Part shown: positions 7,935 to 17,577 of the stretch, in pieces
Position numbering within the stretch: position 1 is the stretch's first letter
Layout: each line of letters starts with the position of its first letter
NCBI RefSeq assembly: GCF_003234965.1
Contig: NZ_QKVK01000003.1
Location: forward strand, 310,001 to 374,000
Length of the DNA: 64,000 nt
From: Aestuariivirga litoralis
Lineage (GTDB): Bacteria; Pseudomonadota; Alphaproteobacteria; Rhizobiales; Aestuariivirgaceae
Direction of reading: 5' to 3'
Translations under genes and position numbers: made by a program
Notes under the pieces: generated by a model
Seen by the model: only the letters and a program-made list of their open reading frames with translations
The model's database searches: none
Told to the model about the DNA's origin: nothing

Positions 7935-8546
7935 ATGCTGAGAAGACTTTACGACTGGACCCTGTCGCTCGCCGGACGCAAGACGGCTGAGCTGTGGCTT
8001 GCTGTCATTGCCTTTGTTGAAAGTTCGGTTTTCCTGATCCCGGCCGATGTGCTGTTCCTTCCCATGGCACTGGCACGTCCGAAACACGCCTACCGCTTTG
8101 CCCTGATCGCCACCGTTGCCTCCGTGCTGGGCGGCATCGCCGGCTATATGCTGGGCCACTATGCATTCGAGGCAATTGCCAAGCCGGTGCTCAGCTTCTA
8201 CGGCAAGCTCGACGATTTCGAGCATTTGCGCCAATGCACCGGCGAGGACACGCTGATGCTGCTCCTCGTCACATCCGGTCTGGCACATCTGCCTCCGATC
8301 AAGATCGTCACCATTCTTGCAGGCGTGGCGGAGGTGAGCTTCCTGTTTTTCGTCATCTCCTGCATCGTTGCGCGCGGTGCGCGCTTTTTGGCGCTCGCCT
8401 GGGCGCTGCGCCGCTGGGGTGATCCGATCCGCAACTTCATCGAGCGCCGGCTGGGTCTGTTGGCAGCCATGGTGGCGGGGATCATCATCCTGCTCTATAT
8501 GGCGATCAAATACTCGGGTCTTGCCGGAAGCGTGACGTCATGTTGA
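7935..8546 (+). CDS. YqaA family (SNARE-associated/DedA-like) membrane protein
   Basis: A 203-residue inner-membrane protein of the YqaA type, related to the DedA/VTT superfamily, members of which are linked to lipid movement across membranes. Landmarks are the first helix around AELWLAVIAFVESSVFLIPADV, a Gly-rich helix LGGIAGYMLGHYAFEAI, and PPIKIVTILAG in the middle. Four to five membrane segments are expected. It overlaps the DsbB gene by seven bases, so the two probably share a transcript with arfB. No specific role is known. Confidence 0.84.
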   Translation: MLRRLYDWTLSLAGRKTAELWLAVIAFVESSVFLIPADVLFLPMALARPKHAYRFALIATVASVLGGIAGYMLGHYAFEAIAKPVLSFYGKLDDFEHLRQCTGEDTLMLLLVTSGLAHLPPIKIVTILAGVAEVSFLFFVISCIVARGARFLALAWALRRWGDPIRNFIERRLGLLAAMVAGIIILLYMAIKYSGLAGSVTSC

Positions 8547-9034
8547 ACAGTCTCACCCCGCAGCGCGCCGCGCTGCTGATCTTCATCGTGGCCTTCGTCA
8601 CCATCGCTGGCGCTTGGATCTTTGAATACTATGGCTACCTGCCCTGCGAACTCTGCCTCAAGCAGCGCTGGGCCTATTATGTGGGGGTGCCGCTCGCGCT
8701 TCTGGTATCCCTGGTTGGACCCCATAACCCGCAACTTGCGAAAGCCGGGCTCATGCTGCTCGCTGCGCTGTGGCTGGGCAGCATGCTGTTCGGCATCTAT
8801 CACTCGGGTGTCGAATGGAAATGGTGGCCGGGGCCTGCCACCTGCACCGCTCAGGCAGGCTTCAGCGGCGGCCTTCCCGATCTCACCAAGCCCGCGGTCC
8901 TGTGTGATACGCCGGCCATCCGGATCTTCGGCCTGTCGCTGGCGGGGTGGAATGCGGTGATCTCGCTCGGCCTCTCAATGGTGGCCGTCGCCGGGTTGAG
9001 ACGCGCTCAGGGGTCGAGTTCGGTATCCCAGTAG
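8540..9034 (+). CDS. dsbB: Disulfide bond formation protein B
   Basis: A 164-residue inner-membrane protein with four hydrophobic segments. The first periplasmic loop has the redox pair C36-E-L-C39 (YLPCELCLKQRW) and the second loop has C102 and C122, the four cysteines through which DsbB reoxidises DsbA and passes electrons to ubiquinone. Length and arrangement match the family. Its 3' end overlaps the convergent HNH nuclease gene by 28 bases. No DsbA gene is visible in the window. Confidence 0.88.
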   Translation: MLNSLTPQRAALLIFIVAFVTIAGAWIFEYYGYLPCELCLKQRWAYYVGVPLALLVSLVGPHNPQLAKAGLMLLAALWLGSMLFGIYHSGVEWKWWPGPATCTAQAGFSGGLPDLTKPAVLCDTPAIRIFGLSLAGWNAVISLGLSMVAVAGLRRAQGSSSVSQ

Positions 9035-9573
9035 AGATAGTCCTGCCAGCTGTCGTGCAGGTAGTTGGGCGGGAAATAGCGCCCATTGCGGTGCAGTTGC
9101 GCCACGCTCGGCCGCACCGGCTTCTGCGCCGGATACATGTTGATCTGCTGCGGCAGGTAGCCACCCTTGAGCAGGTTGCAGGGTGAGCAAGCAGCGACGA
9201 CATTTTCCCACGTCGTCTGGCCGCCCTTGGAGCGGGGGATGACGTGATCGAAAGTGAGGTCATCATGCTCACCGCAATACTGGCAAGTGAAGCGGTCGCG
9301 CAGGAAAACATTGAAACGCGTGAAGGCAGGCGTGCGGGACGGCTTCACATAGGTCTTGAGCGAAACGACACTGGGCAGCCGGAACTCGAATGTCGGGCTC
9401 CTGACCACCTTGTCGTATTCCGATACGATGTTCACCCGGTCGAGGAAGACCGCCTTGATCGTGTCCTGCCAGCTCCAAAGTGACAGCGGGTAGTAGCTCA
9501 ACGGGCGGAAATCCGCGTTGAGAACCAGGGCAGGGCAAGCTTCCGGCGCAACCGGCACGAACTGCAAGCACAC
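9007..9573 (-). CDS. HNH endonuclease
   Basis: A 188-residue protein with a C-terminal HNH nuclease fold. Zinc-binding cysteines are C97/C100 (CQYCG) and C129/C132 (CSPCN), with the DH pair at 109-110 (LTFDHVIPRSKGG). The N-terminal half (LVLNADFRPLSYYPLSLWSW) is the conserved extension found in a widespread alphaproteobacterial housekeeping family of such nucleases, whose substrate is unknown. It is not linked to any methyltransferase or phage gene here. The listed start is a GTG and a nearby downstream start is possible. It converges on dsbB with a 28-base overlap. Confidence 0.85.
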   Translation of the reverse strand: MCLQFVPVAPEACPALVLNADFRPLSYYPLSLWSWQDTIKAVFLDRVNIVSEYDKVVRSPTFEFRLPSVVSLKTYVKPSRTPAFTRFNVFLRDRFTCQYCGEHDDLTFDHVIPRSKGGQTTWENVVAACSPCNLLKGGYLPQQINMYPAQKPVRPSVAQLHRNGRYFPPNYLHDSWQDYLYWDTELDP

Positions 9574-9637
9574 CTCACGGGGTCGATTCCCTCGGAGCTT
9601 ACTATATCTAGTGTGGCAATCCTGTGAAGACCCCTCC

Positions 9638-10267
9638 TCAGCCAGGCGCCATGCCCCGGAGGCCCCGGTAGTGCCGCCACAGCAAAAGCGCCGCGGCCGA
9701 CCGGCGGGGCCGCCAGGCCTCCCCCATTTCCGTCAATCGCCTGGTTGAGGGTCGATCTCCCAGGGAGAAAAGGTCCTGGGCCGCCACTTGCAGGGCAAGG
9801 TCGGCGGCTGGCCATGCGTCGGCCGCCCGCAACGCCATCAGGAGGTAGATATTGGCAGTCCAGGGGCCAACCCCCGGGATTTCCAGCAGCCTGTGCTGAA
9901 TCTCGTCCATGCCCAGATCCGCGGAGCCATCGAAGTGGCCACGGGAGAAGGCCAGGGCGGCGGCCCGGAAGGTGCGGGCCTTCGCTGTCGAAAGACCGAG
10001 CGCCCGCAATTCCTCCTCGCTCGCGGTCAGCACATCCCCGGGTGCAAATTGGCCCAGTCGCGCAGCGAGGCGCGTCCAGATTGCCTCTCCTGCCCTCAGC
10101 GAGATCAGCTGATCCGTGACAATCCGTAGCAGGCTCTCCAGACCTGGCTCTGCGTGGCGCAGGGGCGGCAAGCCATGACGCGCCACGACAGCGCCAAAGC
10201 GAGGCTCTTTGCTCACCAGCCACAACACTGCAGCTTCCAGGTCACTCACGGTATCGAGTCGATGCAT
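9638..10267 (-). CDS. DNA-3-methyladenine glycosylase II (AlkA-like, HhH-GPD)
   Basis: A 209-residue base-excision repair glycosylase that removes alkylated bases. The helix-hairpin-helix and catalytic loop LLEIPGVGPWTANIYLLMAL is followed by AWPAADLAL, where the aspartate is the expected catalytic residue. Earlier LLRIVTDQLISLRAG matches the family start of the HhH-GPD fold. It lacks the N-terminal AlkA_N domain of E. coli AlkA, which is common in the shorter bacterial subfamily. The gene stands alone, divergent from gluQRS with a 44-base gap. Confidence 0.87.
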   Translation of the reverse strand: MHRLDTVSDLEAAVLWLVSKEPRFGAVVARHGLPPLRHAEPGLESLLRIVTDQLISLRAGEAIWTRLAARLGQFAPGDVLTASEEELRALGLSTAKARTFRAAALAFSRGHFDGSADLGMDEIQHRLLEIPGVGPWTANIYLLMALRAADAWPAADLALQVAAQDLFSLGDRPSTRRLTEMGEAWRPRRSAAALLLWRHYRGLRGMAPG

Positions 10268-10311
10268 TACAACTGTTTGACCTTTGCGCCCTTTGACCGC
10301 AAGACCATCGC

Positions 10312-11097
10312 ATGCACCGCCCCGTCTTCCGCTTTGCGCCGAGCCCCAACGGATTCCTGCATCTGGGCCACGCCTATTCCGCCCTGCTCAACGCCCGGAT
10401 GGCCTCGGAAGCGGGAGGCCGCCTGCTGCTGCGCATCGAGGATACCGACCAAACCCGTTCCCGGCCCGAATTCGTGCAGGCGATATTTGAAGACCTGGCG
10501 TGGCTCGGCCTCGACTGGGAGGAGCCTGTCCGGATCCAGAGCCAGCACTTTGCAGACTATGAGGCGAACCTCGCGCGGCTGTGGGAGATGAGCGCTATCT
10601 ACCCATGCTTCTGCTCGCGCAAGACAGCGCTGGGCCATGCCTTGCCGACTTGCGACCCTGACGGCCAGCCGCATTATGGCGGCTTCTGCCGCGCCCTGCG
10701 ACGCTCAGAGGCAGAGAGGCGAGTGACACGTGGCGACACCCATGGCTGGCGCCTTGACATGGAGCGCCTCGGGGATGGGGAGGCCCGGCAATGGGGTGAC
10801 GCCATGATCGCCAAGCGCCGCGTCGGTTCGAGTTATCACATCGCGGTGGTGACCGACGATGCGTTGCAGGGCGTCACCCTCGTGGTGCGCGGTCAGGACA
10901 TCGAGCCCGCGACCCCGCTCCACAAGCTGCTGCAGCGGTTACTTGCCCTTCCGACACCGCATTATCTTCACCATCAACTGATCCGGGATTCCGCAGGCCA
11001 GAAGCTGTCGAAGAGCCTGGACAGCACATCGCTGCGCCAGCTGCGCGCTGCGGGCACGACCGCGGAGGACATACGCCGCAAGCTGGGCTTCGCCTGA
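10312..11097 (+). CDS. gluQRS: Glutamyl-Q tRNA(Asp) synthetase
   Basis: A 261-residue truncated glutamyl-tRNA-synthetase paralogue that attaches glutamate to the queuosine base at position 34 of tRNA-Asp. The HIGH-like motif is in [15 protein letters not shown], the KMSKS-like motif is KLSKS ([10 protein letters not shown]), and a zinc site is suggested by CFC, PTC and GGFC. The anticodon-binding domain of GltX is missing, which distinguishes GluQRS. Length is slightly shorter than many homologues. It ends directly against the convergent DUF1674 gene. Confidence 0.9.
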   Translation: MHRPVFRFAPSPNGFLHLGHAYSALLNARMASEAGGRLLLRIEDTDQTRSRPEFVQAIFEDLAWLGLDWEEPVRIQSQHFADYEANLARLWEMSAIYPCFCSRKTALGHALPTCDPDGQPHYGGFCRALRRSEAERRVTRGDTHGWRLDMERLGDGEARQWGDAMIAKRRVGSSYHIAVVTDDALQGVTLVVRGQDIEPATPLHKLLQRLLALPTPHYLHHQLIRDSAGQKLSKSLDSTSLRQLRAAGTTAEDIRRKLGFA

Positions 11098-11289
11098 TCA
11101 GAAGTCGGACGCGATGCCCTTCTTCTCCCAGTCGCCGAAACGCGTGGGCTCGGGCCCGTCGCGACCATTGACTTCCTTCGGCAATGCCACGGGCGGCATG
11201 GTCTTGCGGCGCTCCTCCGCCTCGGCCAGTGCGCGCCGGGCCTCGGGGGAAAGCTGCCTTTCGGGCACGGGCTTGTGGTCGGGGTTCAT
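11098..11289 (-). CDS. DUF1674 protein (succinate dehydrogenase assembly factor 4-like)
   Basis: A 63-residue protein ending in [19 protein letters not shown], the conserved C-terminus of the DUF1674/SDHAF4 family. In mitochondria SDHAF4 helps assemble flavinated SdhA into succinate dehydrogenase; a bacterial role of the same kind is inferred. I chose the ATG at 11289 because TGAGGG lies just upstream, rather than continuing into a long antisense open frame over htpX. It is divergent from htpX (51-base gap) and abuts the gluQRS stop. Confidence 0.85.
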   Translation of the reverse strand: MNPDHKPVPERQLSPEARRALAEAEERRKTMPPVALPKEVNGRDGPEPTRFGDWEKKGIASDF

Positions 11290-11340
11290 TGCCCTCATAT
11301 GGAGGTCTGCCAAGGCATTTGGCAAGGAGGAGTTGGCAGC

Positions 11341-12255
11341 ATGAACACCATGCGCACCGGATTGCTGATGGCGGCCCTGATGGGACTGTTCCTGGCGGCT
11401 GGCTATCTGCTGGGCCGGCAGCAGGGCATGTTCATCGCTTTCCTGCTTGCCGCAGGCATGAATGTTTTCGCCTACTGGAATGCCGACAAGATGGTACTGC
11501 GCATGCATGGCGCCCGGCAGGTGGACCGCCAGAGCGCGCCGGAATTCTATGGGCTGGTGGAAGAGCTTGCCCAGCGCGCTGGCCTGCCCATGCCCAAGGT
11601 CTACATCATGGACAATCCGCAGCCCAATGCTTTCGCCACGGGCCGCAATCCGGAAAATGCCGCGGTGGCCGCCACCACGGGCCTGCTGAACCTGCTCGAC
11701 CGCGATGAGATTGCCGGCGTGATGGCGCATGAACTGGCCCATATCCGCCACCGTGACACGCTCGTCATGACCATGACGGCCACTATCGCCGGCGCCATTT
11801 CCATGCTCGCCAATTTCGGCATGCTCTTCGGCGGCAGCCGCGACCGCAACAATCCGCTTGGACCCATCGGCGTGATCGTGATGATTGTCGTGGCGCCCAT
11901 TGCCGCGATGCTGGTGCAAATGGCAATCAGCCGCACGCGGGAATATGGCGCGGACCGCGGCGGAGCGGAAATCTCCGGCCAGCCGTTGGCGCTGGCCTCG
12001 GCCTTGGGCAAGATTTCCGGCGCTGCTCATCAGATTCAGAATGCCAGTGCGGAAGCGAACCCGGCGACGGCGCACATGTTCATCATCAACCCGCTGTCCG
12101 GCATGCGCATGGACAATCTGTTCTCCACCCACCCGGATCCAGGCACCCGGATTGCCGAATTGCAGAAGATCGCCGCCGAGATGGGTCCTGCTCGGAGGCA
12201 GGAAGCAGGTCCCTGGGGGGCGGTGCCGCGCCACAGGTCCGGGCCCTGGGGATGA
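11341..12255 (+). CDS. htpX: Zinc metalloprotease HtpX
   Basis: A 304-residue inner-membrane M48 zinc protease of membrane protein quality control. The zinc motif HELAH is at residues 130-134, with a third ligand in the [14 protein letters not shown] segment. Two N-terminal membrane segments (residues about 5-25 and 30-46) and two more around 147-190 are visible. An AAGGAGGAG Shine-Dalgarno sequence precedes the ATG at 11341. The C-terminal tail after the LQKIAAEMG segment is unusual, rich in Gly, Pro and Arg. It overlaps rsmB by four bases. Confidence 0.93.
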   Translation: MNTMRTGLLMAALMGLFLAAGYLLGRQQGMFIAFLLAAGMNVFAYWNADKMVLRMHGARQVDRQSAPEFYGLVEELAQRAGLPMPKVYIMDNPQPNAFATGRNPENAAVAATTGLLNLLDRDEIAGVMAHELAHIRHRDTLVMTMTATIAGAISMLANFGMLFGGSRDRNNPLGPIGVIVMIVVAPIAAMLVQMAISRTREYGADRGGAEISGQPLALASALGKISGAAHQIQNASAEANPATAHMFIINPLSGMRMDNLFSTHPDPGTRIAELQKIAAEMGPARRQEAGPWGAVPRHRSGPWG

Positions 12256-13559
12256 CGTCGGCTGCCGCCCATGGGCTTGAGGTCCGTCGTCTCGCAGCGC
12301 AACTCCTGCGCACCTCTGTGGAGCGGCGGCTGACCGTAGAAGACGCGATCTCAGGCAACAGGGAGGCACAGGCCTTGGAGCTGCGTGATCGTGCCTTCCT
12401 TTCGTCCTTGTTGCTGACCAGTTTCCGGCACAAGGGCGAGATCGATGCCATTCTGGCGAAGCTGCTTGATCGACCCCTGCCGCGCAAGTCAGGGCCGGCG
12501 CGCGATATTCTGGTGCTGGGCGTGGCGCAGCTGCTCTTTCTGCAGTTGGCGCCGCACGCGGTGATCGATCTCGCTGTACGCTGCGCCAAGGCCGACAGGA
12601 ATGCATTGCACTTTTCAGGCCTCGTCAATGCTGTGCTGCGCAAGGTGGCGGCGGGCGGAGCAGGCTTGCGCGAGGGCCTCGATACGCCGCGCCTCAACAC
12701 GCCCGACTGGCTGTGGACCCGCTGGGTGAAGCACTACGGTGCCGATGAGGCACGGGCCATCGCCATGGCTCATGCTGACCGGCCTGGCCTGGACATCAGT
12801 TTTGCCGGGGGTGTGGGAGATTGGCGCGACGTCTTGGGCGGAGCGCTCTTGCCGAATGGCCAGCTGCGGCTGCCTGCCGGCCATGCCGCTGTACCGGAAC
12901 TTCCTGGCTTTGCCGAGGGTTCATGGTGGATCCAGGATGCAGCGGCCACGATCCCGGTCAGATTGCTTGGTGAGGTGCAGGGCAAGACCATACTCGACCT
13001 CTGTGCCGCTCCCGGCGGCAAGACCCTGCAACTGGCAGCGTCCGGGGGCGAGGTAACGGCGGTTGATCTCTCGGAAGCGCGTCTTGGTCGGTTGCGGGAG
13101 AACCTGAGGCGCACGGGACTTGCCGCGACGATTCTGGCTGCGGACGTGCTGAACCCGAACCTGGCGGGGGAGTGGGATGCCGTCCTGCTGGATGCGCCCT
13201 GCTCTGCCACCGGCACCATTCGGCGCCACCCCGAACTTCCCTACCTGAGAGACGAGGCCCAGGTTCGGGAACTCGCCGGATTGCAGCGGCGAATGCTGCG
13301 CCGGGCGGCTGCGTTGACAAAGCCAGGCGGAATGCTGGTCTACTGCTCGTGTTCGCTGGAACCGGAGGAAGGCGAGATGCGGATTCGCGGGTTTCTCGCT
13401 GACACGCCCGGGTTCGAGATCGTTCCTGCGAGCGGCAATTGGTTGCCGCAGGGTGCCGCGAAACCCGAGGGCTGGGTAAGGACCTTGCCATCCATGCGCT
13501 ATGGCGAGGCCCAGGGCATGGATGGCTTCTTTGCCGCGGCACTGCGTCGCCGAGCCTGA
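12252..13559 (+). CDS. rsmB: 16S rRNA (cytosine-967-C5)-methyltransferase RsmB
   Basis: A 435-residue SAM-dependent methyltransferase with an N-terminal NusB-like RNA-binding domain (about residues 1-140) and a C-terminal RsmB/NOP catalytic domain. SAM motif I is [12 protein letters not shown]. Motif IV is [17 protein letters not shown] with one catalytic cysteine, and motif VI is [13 protein letters not shown] with the nucleophile. It modifies C967 of 16S rRNA in E. coli numbering. It is coupled to htpX by a four-base overlap, and purH follows after 57 bases, forming the common alphaproteobacterial htpX-rsmB-purH order. Confidence 0.92.
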   Translation: MTSAAAHGLEVRRLAAQLLRTSVERRLTVEDAISGNREAQALELRDRAFLSSLLLTSFRHKGEIDAILAKLLDRPLPRKSGPARDILVLGVAQLLFLQLAPHAVIDLAVRCAKADRNALHFSGLVNAVLRKVAAGGAGLREGLDTPRLNTPDWLWTRWVKHYGADEARAIAMAHADRPGLDISFAGGVGDWRDVLGGALLPNGQLRLPAGHAAVPELPGFAEGSWWIQDAAATIPVRLLGEVQGKTILDLCAAPGGKTLQLAASGGEVTAVDLSEARLGRLRENLRRTGLAATILAADVLNPNLAGEWDAVLLDAPCSATGTIRRHPELPYLRDEAQVRELAGLQRRMLRRAAALTKPGGMLVYCSCSLEPEEGEMRIRGFLADTPGFEIVPASGNWLPQGAAKPEGWVRTLPSMRYGEAQGMDGFFAAALRRRA

Positions 13560-13616
13560 GTTTGTGCCACACCGCGAAAGTGCTATGGGGCGGATGATCA
13601 ACACTCGAGGCCTCAG

Positions 13617-15197
13617 ATGACTGAACCCGTGCGCCGTGCGTTGCTGTCCGTTTCCGACAAGACCGGCCTCATCTCCTTCGCGACCAGGCTCGTATCGTTG
13701 GGAATCGAGTTGATCTCGACGGGTGGTACGGCCAGGGCGCTCACCGAGGCGGGTCTTCCGGTCATCGAGGTATCGAGCGTGACGGGCTTTCCAGAAATCA
13801 TGGACGGCCGGGTCAAGACCCTTCACCCCGCCATCCACGGTGGCCTCCTCGGCGTTCGCGCCAATGCCGACCACAACGCAGCCATTTCTGAGCATGGCAT
13901 CAGTCCGATCGGTCTTCTGGTGGTCAACCTCTACCCATTCGAAGCCACGGTGGCTCGCGGTGCGTCGTGGGAAGATACCATCGAGAACATCGACGTCGGA
14001 GGCCCGGCGATGATCCGCGCCGCTGCGAAGAATCATGACGACGTGACAGTCATCATCGATCCGGATGATTATGAACTAGTTGCAGGTGAGCTCGCCAGCG
14101 GTGGGAATGTCACGACCTTGAAGACCCGCCGCAACCTGGCTGCCAAGGCTTTCGCACGCACCGCAAGCTATGATGCAGCGATCAGTCAGTGGTTTGGTAC
14201 GCAGTCAGGCGAGACCTTTGGCAGCTACTTCGCGACCGGTGGTCGAAGGCTGCAGGGCCTGCGCTATGGTGAGAATCCGCACCAGCAGGGTGCATTCTAT
14301 GCAACGCCCGGGCAGAGCTTCGGCATCGCTGCCGCGCGCCAGATACAGGGCAAGGAACTTTCCTACAACAACATCAACGATACCGACGCGGCGCTCGAAT
14401 GCCTGTCGGAGTTTGGCAACAGCGAAGGAGCGGCCTGTGTCATCGTCAAGCACGCCAACCCTTGTGGAGTTGCCGTGGGGCACAATGCGGTTGACGCCTA
14501 TCGCAAGGCCTTGGCCTGCGACCCAGTGAGTGCTTTTGGTGGCATCATAGCCTTGAGCCGCCCTCTGGACGCAGATACGGCGGGCGAAATCACCGAGCTA
14601 TTCACCGAGGTGATCATTGCTCCGTATGCAGATGAAAAGGCCGTCGAGATCGTTGCGAGGAAGAAAAACCTACGTCTTCTGTTGCTGGACGGCAAGCCGA
14701 TGTCCGGCACGGGACTGGCGGTGAAGTCCGTCGGCGGTGGCCTGCTGGTTCAGACGCGGGATGCCATGTCGATCGATGGGATGGACCTCAGGGTGGTGAC
14801 GAAGCGGCAGCCTACGCCCGCGGAACTCGCGGATCTCCGCTTTGCCTTCCGGGTCGCCAAGCATGTGAAGTCCAACGCCATCGTCTATGCGAAGGACGGG
14901 GCAACCGTCGGGATCGGGGCGGGGCAGATGTCGCGCGTGGATTCGGCGCGGATTGCGGCCCGGAAGAATGAGGATGTCTCGCGCGAGGCAGGACTGGCCC
15001 ATCCGTCGATCCGCGGCTCGGTGGTAGCTTCCGATGCCTTCTTCCCTTTCCCTGACGGCCTGCTGCAGGCGGCCGAGGCGGGCGCCACGGCGGTGATCCA
15101 GCCGGGCGGGTCAATGAAGGATGCCGATGTGATTCGCGCAGCGGACGAGAAGGGCCTGGCCATGGTCTTTACCGGCATCAGGCACTTCCGGCACTAG
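13617..15197 (+). CDS. purH: Bifunctional AICAR transformylase/IMP cyclohydrolase
   Basis: A 526-residue enzyme of the last two steps of purine synthesis: formylation of AICAR and ring closure to IMP. The N-terminal MGS-like IMP cyclohydrolase domain starts with [13 protein letters not shown]. The C-terminal transformylase domain includes [37 protein letters not shown], and [20 protein letters not shown] near the end. Length is normal. Its stop codon lies three bases from the parB stop on the opposite strand, so the two transcripts converge there. Confidence 0.96.
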   Translation: MTEPVRRALLSVSDKTGLISFATRLVSLGIELISTGGTARALTEAGLPVIEVSSVTGFPEIMDGRVKTLHPAIHGGLLGVRANADHNAAISEHGISPIGLLVVNLYPFEATVARGASWEDTIENIDVGGPAMIRAAAKNHDDVTVIIDPDDYELVAGELASGGNVTTLKTRRNLAAKAFARTASYDAAISQWFGTQSGETFGSYFATGGRRLQGLRYGENPHQQGAFYATPGQSFGIAAARQIQGKELSYNNINDTDAALECLSEFGNSEGAACVIVKHANPCGVAVGHNAVDAYRKALACDPVSAFGGIIALSRPLDADTAGEITELFTEVIIAPYADEKAVEIVARKKNLRLLLLDGKPMSGTGLAVKSVGGGLLVQTRDAMSIDGMDLRVVTKRQPTPAELADLRFAFRVAKHVKSNAIVYAKDGATVGIGAGQMSRVDSARIAARKNEDVSREAGLAHPSIRGSVVASDAFFPFPDGLLQAAEAGATAVIQPGGSMKDADVIRAADEKGLAMVFTGIRHFRH

Positions 15198-15200
15198 GGG

Positions 15201-16064
15201 TCACGACTGCAGGCGGCGGCAAACGTCCTCAAGCTGGTCCAGCGTTTTGTAGGTGATCAGCAGCGTGCCGCTGCCGTCACCCTTGTGGGTGATCTCGAGC
15301 TTGAGGCCAATCGCTTCGGAAACGAGTTTTTCGAGCGCCCGGGTGTCGGCATCCTTTTCCGCCTTCACTTTCGGCTTCCTGGGAGCTGAAGCTTCACGGG
15401 CCAGATTCTCAGCCTCGCGCACGGACAGTCCCAGCTTGATGATTTGTGCGGCAAGTTCCGCTGGCGAATCGGTTGCGACCAGGGCCCGCGCGTGACCGGC
15501 GGTGAGGCGCCCCTGCTCGATTTCAGCGCGCACGGCTTCTGGCAGGTTCATCAGGCGCAGCGTATTGGCAATGTGGCTGCGGCTCTTGCCAATGGAGTCG
15601 GCGAGTTGCTGCTGGGTATAGCTGAACTGCTCAAGCAGGAGCCCGTAGGCACGAGCCTCTTCCAGCGGATTGAGATCGGAACGCTGGATGTTTTCGATCA
15701 ATGCGATCTCGAGCGCTTCGCCGTCGGTAAGGTCGCGGATCAGCACCGGAACGTCATGCACACCGGCCCGCTGCGCAGCGCGCCAGCGGCGCTCGCCGGC
15801 GACGATTTCATATTCGCCATTGGCGATGGGCCTCACCACGATGGGCTGCAGCAGGCCCTTTTCGCGGATTGATTTGGAGAGGTCATCGAGATCGGTTTCT
15901 GCGAAGCTCTTGCGAGGGTTGTTGGGGCTCGCCTTGAGCAGGTCGATGGGCATGTGGCGCAGCGTGCGTACATCCTGCACCACCGCTTCCTCGCTGGTAT
16001 CTTCGCCGATCAGCGCGGCCAGTCCACGACCGAGCCGCTTTTTGGGTGTGCTGCCCATGTCCAT
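15201..16064 (-). CDS. parB: Chromosome-partitioning protein ParB
   Basis: A 287-residue CTP-dependent DNA clamp that loads at parS near the origin and drives segregation with ParA. The start KKRLGRGLAALIGED is the usual ParA-interacting N-terminus. The CTP-binding region has the GERRWRAAQRAG box, followed by LNPLEEARAY and an HTH (QQQLADSIGKSRSHIANTLRLMN, DNA-binding). The C-terminal dimerisation domain ends in YKTLDQLEDVCRRLQS. A parS lies about 3.4 kb away in the same run of genes. It follows parA after a 60-base linker plus any unshared codons. Confidence 0.95.
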   Translation of the reverse strand: MDMGSTPKKRLGRGLAALIGEDTSEEAVVQDVRTLRHMPIDLLKASPNNPRKSFAETDLDDLSKSIREKGLLQPIVVRPIANGEYEIVAGERRWRAAQRAGVHDVPVLIRDLTDGEALEIALIENIQRSDLNPLEEARAYGLLLEQFSYTQQQLADSIGKSRSHIANTLRLMNLPEAVRAEIEQGRLTAGHARALVATDSPAELAAQIIKLGLSVREAENLAREASAPRKPKVKAEKDADTRALEKLVSEAIGLKLEITHKGDGSGTLLITYKTLDQLEDVCRRLQS

Positions 16065-16124
16065 GTCTCGTCCTACTCTTTTTCTTCGCTACTTCTTCGC
16101 TACGCAGTCGTTACGGAATCGAAT

Positions 16125-16958
16125 CTAGGCCGCCCGAAGCTCACGTTCACGCCGGATGATTTCCGAAGCCAGCCGGATATAGGCCTGCGAACCCACACAT
16201 CCGTTGTCGTAGAGCAGTACCGGCTTGCCGTGCGAAGGCGCCTCGGAAATGCGCACGTTGCGCGGTATGACCGTCTGGTAGACCTTGTCACCCAACACAC
16301 TGCGCACATCCTCTGCGACTTGTTCGGACAGGTTATTGCGCCGGTCGAACATGGTCAGCACCACGCCCTGGATGGTGAGGCGGGGATTGAGGTTGGTTTT
16401 AACCCGTTCCACCGTCTTGATGAGCTGGCTCAGGCCCTCGAGTGCGAAGAACTCGCACTGCAGCGGCACGAGGATGGCGTCGGCCGCCGACAGGGAATTG
16501 ATTGTGAGCAGGTTCAGCGACGGTGGACAATCGACCAGCACATAGCTGTAGCTGCGTTCCGGATCATTTTCGCGGCACAGTTGTGCGATGGCATCCGCCA
16601 GCCGGTAGGTCTTGCGATCAATATCGGCCAACTCAAGCTCGGCGCCGAGAAGATCCATGGTAGAAGGTGCGCAGTGCAGCCGCGGAATGCCGGAGTCGAC
16701 GATCACATTGCGCAGCGATGCCTCTCCCATGAGAACGTGGTAGGTCGATTTCTGCCCCGGACGCCGGTGCACACCCAATCCAGTACTGGCATTTCCTTGC
16801 GGATCCAGGTCCACGATCAGGACCCGTTCACCAACAGCCGCGAGTGCGGTGCCAAGGTTGATTGCCGTCGTGGTCTTGCCCACCCCGCCCTTCTGGTTGG
16901 CAACCGTGAGAATGCGCGGGGCCGGTGCAGATGCACTGGCAGGAAGCTGATCAGACAC
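16125..16958 (-). CDS. parA: Chromosome-partitioning ATPase ParA (Soj)
   Basis: A 277-residue Walker-type ATPase that binds nucleoid DNA and moves ParB-parS complexes. The deviant Walker A KGGVGKTT is at residues 23-30; YVLVDCPPSLNLL and VPLQCEFFALEG are the further conserved blocks. I chose the GTG at 16958 because GTGAGG lies at good spacing before it and it overlaps the rsmG stop by eight bases. A GTG at 17000 would add 14 residues of low likelihood. The residues before the Walker motif form an Ala/Pro-rich tail. Confidence 0.94.
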   Translation of the reverse strand: MSDQLPASASAPAPRILTVANQKGGVGKTTTAINLGTALAAVGERVLIVDLDPQGNASTGLGVHRRPGQKSTYHVLMGEASLRNVIVDSGIPRLHCAPSTMDLLGAELELADIDRKTYRLADAIAQLCRENDPERSYSYVLVDCPPSLNLLTINSLSAADAILVPLQCEFFALEGLSQLIKTVERVKTNLNPRLTIQGVVLTMFDRRNNLSEQVAEDVRSVLGDKVYQTVIPRNVRISEAPSHGKPVLLYDNGCVGSQAYIRLASEIIRRERELRAA

Positions 16959-17577
16959 GGGTGGCCTCACGGATTTCGAGAATGACGCCGCGCGAGTCAC
17001 ATTTGCTCGCGTGCTTCAACACATCCATTCTCCAGTATTTTGTGGCTTCGGTCAATTCGGCGTCTACATCTTGTCCCTTGTGAAAAAGACCGATGGACCC
17101 CTGGGAGAGGAAGGGTGCGGCATAATCCAGCAGCAGTGGCAGGGGTGCGAGGGCGCGGGCGACGACGCAATCAACACGCGGAACACCTGTCTTGCCGGCG
17201 AGGCTTTCAAGCCGGATATTGAAGATTGTTGCGCGGGTACCGGTCAGCCGGGCCGCCTCCCGCAGAAAGGCGGCCTTTTTGCCGTTGCTCTCATAGAGAT
17301 AGGCCTCAAGATCAGCCGTCATTGCAAGCATCAGACCCGGAATGCCAGCCCCAGATCCCAGTTCGGCGATCCGCGTCGTACCTGACGGGAGGAGCGGCAG
17401 AAGCTGAAGGGAGTCGCAGACATGTCTTTGCCAGACGGATCCTACCGTGGCGGGACCGATCAGGTTGATGCGCTGCTGCCAGGTGAGCAACAGTTTCACG
17501 TATATTTCGATCTTTTCGCGTGACTCACGTGAAACATCGAAACGATCAAGAATGGCTTGAGCCTCCGGAGAACTCAT
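16951..17577 (-). CDS. rsmG: 16S rRNA (guanine-527-N7)-methyltransferase RsmG
   Basis: A 208-residue methyltransferase (older name GidB) that modifies G527 of 16S rRNA in E. coli numbering. The SAM-binding motif [11 protein letters not shown] is at residues 71-81, and RINLIGPAT and [14 protein letters not shown] are family landmarks. It overlaps mnmG by four bases upstream and parA by eight downstream, as in a leftward polycistronic run. Its 5' end contains a parS-like sequence (17521-17536), which is read here as part of the coding sequence. Confidence 0.94.
   Translation of the reverse strand: MSSPEAQAILDRFDVSRESREKIEIYVKLLLTWQQRINLIGPATVGSVWQRHVCDSLQLLPLLPSGTTRIAELGSGAGIPGLMLAMTADLEAYLYESNGKKAAFLREAARLTGTRATIFNIRLESLAGKTGVPRVDCVVARALAPLPLLLDYAAPFLSQGSIGLFHKGQDVDAELTEATKYWRMDVLKHASKCDSRGVILEIREATRV
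17521..17536. promoter_or_regulatory. Degenerate parS-like site inside rsmG
   Basis: TGACTCACGTGAAACA matches 14 of 16 bases of the canonical parS TGTTTCACGTGAAACA; the mismatches are at positions 3 and 4. It lies within the rsmG coding sequence, two kilobases from the stronger site. Binding is plausible but weaker than for the perfect site. Confidence 0.55.

Noticed and set aside
11098-12606. A 500-codon open frame on the minus strand opposite htpX and rsmB
   Set aside because: Only its last 63 codons look like a real protein (DUF1674). The rest is antisense to well-conserved htpX and rsmB codons and has skewed composition.
12921-14036. A 371-codon minus-strand open frame opposite rsmB and purH
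   Set aside because: It is antisense to conserved catalytic regions of both genes and shows no domain; a by-product of high GC.
17491-17506. GTTTCACGT half-site in rsmG as a further parS
   Set aside because: The right half (ATATTT) does not match GAAACA, so only half of the palindrome is present.
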